Shown: one piece after another, positions 61,865-64,000 of the stretch
Layout of the letters: every line of letters begins with the position of its first letter
Numbering within the stretch: the stretch's first letter is position 1
Source of the DNA: Leptospira bouyouniensis
GTDB taxonomy: Bacteria > Spirochaetota > Leptospiria > Leptospirales > Leptospiraceae
DNA: 64,000 nucleotides
Assembly (NCBI RefSeq): GCF_004769525.1
Contig: NZ_RQFT01000010.1
Span: 124,001 to 188,000 of the forward strand
Direction of reading: 5' to 3'
Position numbers and translations under genes: made by a program
The notes under the pieces: generated by a model
The model's database searches: none
What the model saw: only the letters and a program-made list of their open reading frames with translations
What the model was told of the DNA's origin: nothing

Positions 61865-64000
61865 ATGATGAAACGAAATTTCGGAAACCTGTCTATTCTT
61901 TTTGGTCTCATTTTCGTTTCGTTATTTGTTACTTTCCTTTTGTTTGCTTATTTCGAATGGATTCGACCCATCCAAAAAAAATCAAATCTGATCAAAGCAT
62001 TAGAACGTTATGATGAAAATAGAACAAAAGAGTATTTAAATACAATTGAGTTTTTTATTCGTGATTCAGATTTACCATACCGAGCTAAAAATGTTACAAC
62101 ACAAATTCAAAAGTCATTACACTTAGACTATGTTAGGCTTTATGATGATTCATTAAGGCTAATTCATAGTACAAATGAAACTACTGAAATATTCCAAGAG
62201 GAGCTCAGGCAAGATCCTTCGGGTTTACTCGAAGGTAAAATAAAAATAATATCGAATGGTGATTATGTTTATCGGGATAAGTCTGGAAAATTCTTTTTGT
62301 TATTTCCAAAGGTAAACTATACTCCCAGTTTCATTCAAAATCCAAATTTAGAATATGGTTATTTGTATTGGGTTTTCCAACCCAATACACAAAAAATCTT
62401 ATACACCAATGATGATTCCATTCTTTCAGGTGATCGCGATACGAATGAATTACTTGCTCTTTTTCAAGGTAAAGAAGGACAAGAGATCACTTGGCAATTG
62501 GATGGTGAATTTTCAAAATTAATACTAGAAACAAAAGATCAATTTTCTGTTTATTTACTCAAACAAACTGATTCTGAAATTGAAGAAATTCGTTTTGGAT
62601 GTTTCATATTATTCCTTGTTACCTTTACAGGTTTATTTTATATACGATTTGTTTGGATGTTTGTCCATTCGGAAGGATTTCACTTTAAAAGAAGAATCGT
62701 GATCCCAATGATCGTTTATTTATTCCTCCTAGTTTTTTATCAAAAAAGTTGGGAGTTGTTTCCTGACTATCGTTACTACAAACCTTGGACCAAACATCGT
62801 TTGGAACAAATTGAAGATACATTGATTGGACTTGAAAAAAATCTTAAATCAAATTACTATAATGACAGCAATGGATTTGGCATTAGTGAAGCCATTTTAT
62901 CCGAATTATACGAATGGAAATTAGATGTTAGTGATAAAGACATTCGAAATCGATTTGGAGCTGAAATTTTTCTAGTATTGGAAAAAATGAAGGAAAATCC
63001 AAAGTCGATTTTGATCGAATCTGAAATGGATTTAGTTTACATCATACCCATTCAAAATCATGAAAATACTTTGGCATCAGTTTTGTTAACTGTAATCAAT
63101 CCTAATTTATTATATGCTAAAAAAGAAAAAGATAAGGATGAGTTTTATTTTCCGTTTGTAGATGTAAAATTATCAGATAATAAAAGTAAAGAACAAGTTT
63201 TGTTCAACCCGCGCCATTGGAATGGAACCCAACTTTCAAAACTTAGGCATACTGATTCTCAAAAGGAGTCAATTGGTTTTTTACATCATAAGTTCCATTC
63301 TTATTATTTAGATAAAGAAAAAGGAAAACCAGGGATTGTATCCGGTTTATCTGTGTATCGGTACTCATCATACCCACCTTATTTACTTAGTTTTGGTTTT
63401 GTTTTCATTGGTCCATGGGTTTTATTCGTGTTTTGGGCTAACGTTAAAAGAAAGTGGTCAACTACATCAATGTTAGGGGAATCCCTTTTGAAAGACTCGG
63501 AGAATCACGAATTTGTGGATACGGTAAAAAAAATAGAAAATACAAAAGAAGGAATTGAAACTAAAACAGAACCTATTATAAAGAATCCTAGTCCTGTGAA
63601 AAAAACGAGTTTTAAAATATTACCTCCAGCAACTTGGAAACGAGTGGCCATTTTGGATGCAGTTCAAAAGAAACGAGAAACTATTTTTAATCCAGAACTG
63701 GAACGACTTGTCTCCAACGTTACCAAACGTGATGAAACCACTCAAATAAAAACAATTCCTATTCCAGAAAATTCCTTCACACAAGTTCCAGAAGAAAAAC
63801 GATTTGAATATAGCCTTCTTGATAAAATTTATAGGGAAAATGAGATTTCATATGATGGAATCATTGGTTATACTAAAAATTTCATTTCAAGATTAGGTTC
63901 TCCTCGATTTTCTTATTTATTTTTAAACGATTCTCTTGGTTCGTTTCATAACCAAATTTCTTCTGGTCTTGACTATAACACTCGTTCTAATCTGATTTTT
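61865..64000 (+). CDS. Membrane sensor-like protein, truncated by the window end
   Basis: An open frame with no stop runs for 712 codons to the end of the window. It begins with ATG at 61865 (second ATG at 61868) and a membrane helix (about 10-30). An extracytoplasmic region of about 210 residues follows that could be a Cache-like sensor, then two helices (about 245-265 and 280-292), a further soluble region, a fourth helix (about 505-525) and a cytoplasmic part with Lys/Glu-rich sequence. The C-terminal domain lies outside. It looks like a receptor or sensor. I do not recognise a catalytic domain in the part visible. Confidence 0.75.
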   Translation, partial: MMKRNFGNLSILFGLIFVSLFVTFLLFAYFEWIRPIQKKSNLIKALERYDENRTKEYLNTIEFFIRDSDLPYRAKNVTTQIQKSLHLDYVRLYDDSLRLIHSTNETTEIFQEELRQDPSGLLEGKIKIISNGDYVYRDKSGKFFLLFPKVNYTPSFIQNPNLEYGYLYWVFQPNTQKILYTNDDSILSGDRDTNELLALFQGKEGQEITWQLDGEFSKLILETKDQFSVYLLKQTDSEIEEIRFGCFILFLVTFTGLFYIRFVWMFVHSEGFHFKRRIVIPMIVYLFLLVFYQKSWELFPDYRYYKPWTKHRLEQIEDTLIGLEKNLKSNYYNDSNGFGISEAILSELYEWKLDVSDKDIRNRFGAEIFLVLEKMKENPKSILIESEMDLVYIIPIQNHENTLASVLLTVINPNLLYAKKEKDKDEFYFPFVDVKLSDNKSKEQVLFNPRHWNGTQLSKLRHTDSQKESIGFLHHKFHSYYLDKEKGKPGIVSGLSVYRYSSYPPYLLSFGFVFIGPWVLFVFWANVKRKWSTTSMLGESLLKDSENHEFVDTVKKIENTKEGIETKTEPIIKNPSPVKKTSFKILPPATWKRVAILDAVQKKRETIFNPELERLVSNVTKRDETTQIKTIPIPENSFTQVPEEKRFEYSLLDKIYRENEISYDGIIGYTKNFISRLGSPRFSYLFLNDSLGSFHNQISSGLDYNTRSNLIF

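Overview
The window looks like chromosome from a free-living (saprophytic) Leptospira. The reasons are low G+C, dense short-intergenic packing, spirochaete-type lipoprotein signals, several class III nucleotide cyclases, a CheA-based chemotaxis operon, a light-repair photolyase and many conserved proteins I know only as Leptospira hypotheticals. This is inferred from protein character, not from a database match. No insertion sequence, prophage or CRISPR array is visible. One G+C-rich palindromic patch at the left edge (about 134-200) stands out.

Layout. 1-5.9 kb: truncated haemoglobin, a carbamoyltransferase with altered substrate motifs, a PilZ protein, a di-haem cytochrome c peroxidase, a TetR regulator and pyrE plus a membrane partner. 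5.9-10 kb: a hypothetical and a LolCDE/MacB-like ABC exporter. 10-18.3 kb: a tightly overlapping operon for a complex-I/hydrogenase-4-like membrane complex (HyfB, C, E, F, G and a ferredoxin-NuoB fusion) ending in a receiver/nucleotide-cyclase gene. 18.3-28.4 kb: HDOD and SpoIID proteins, an RlmD-type RNA methyltransferase divergent from a membrane cyclase, a photolyase-ClpS-AlkD operon, and amtB-glnK behind a recognisable sigma-54 promoter. 28.4-35.2 kb: a GH94-like glycoside phosphorylase coupled to a degenerate ABC protein, then a secreted alpha/beta hydrolase with its TetR regulator and tandem operators. 35.2-51.3 kb: thrS, infC-rpmI-rplT, zapB-like/zapA/fthC, cheW-cheA-cheB-cheY, scpA-scpB, pheA-tyrA-namZ and lemA. 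51.4-64 kb: an MBOAT/SGNH acyl-transfer cluster, tRNA-Val, a compact UvrD-type helicase, a methyltransferase, FN3/TPR envelope proteins, a phosphomutase-like metalloenzyme and a membrane protein cut by the window end.

The main candidate for an unusual system is the Hyf-like complex at 10.4-17.1 kb. Its membrane arm keeps the charged residues expected of ion-translocating subunits. Its large subunit has lost all four NiFe cysteines (Ser, Ser, Ser, Gly), and its small subunit has lost all four N2-cluster cysteines (Asn, Val, Glu, Asp), yet it carries a fused, intact 2x[4Fe-4S] ferredoxin domain. It therefore cannot be a hydrogenase or a normal complex I. It belongs with, or beyond, the 'energy-converting hydrogenase related' (Ehr) class.

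Other notable points are a CheA carrying a C-terminal CheC-like phosphatase domain, an ABC protein in which every ATPase motif is broken, a pair of TetR operators laid exactly over a promoter, and a 21-bp palindrome found almost identically at two loci 3.5 kb apart.
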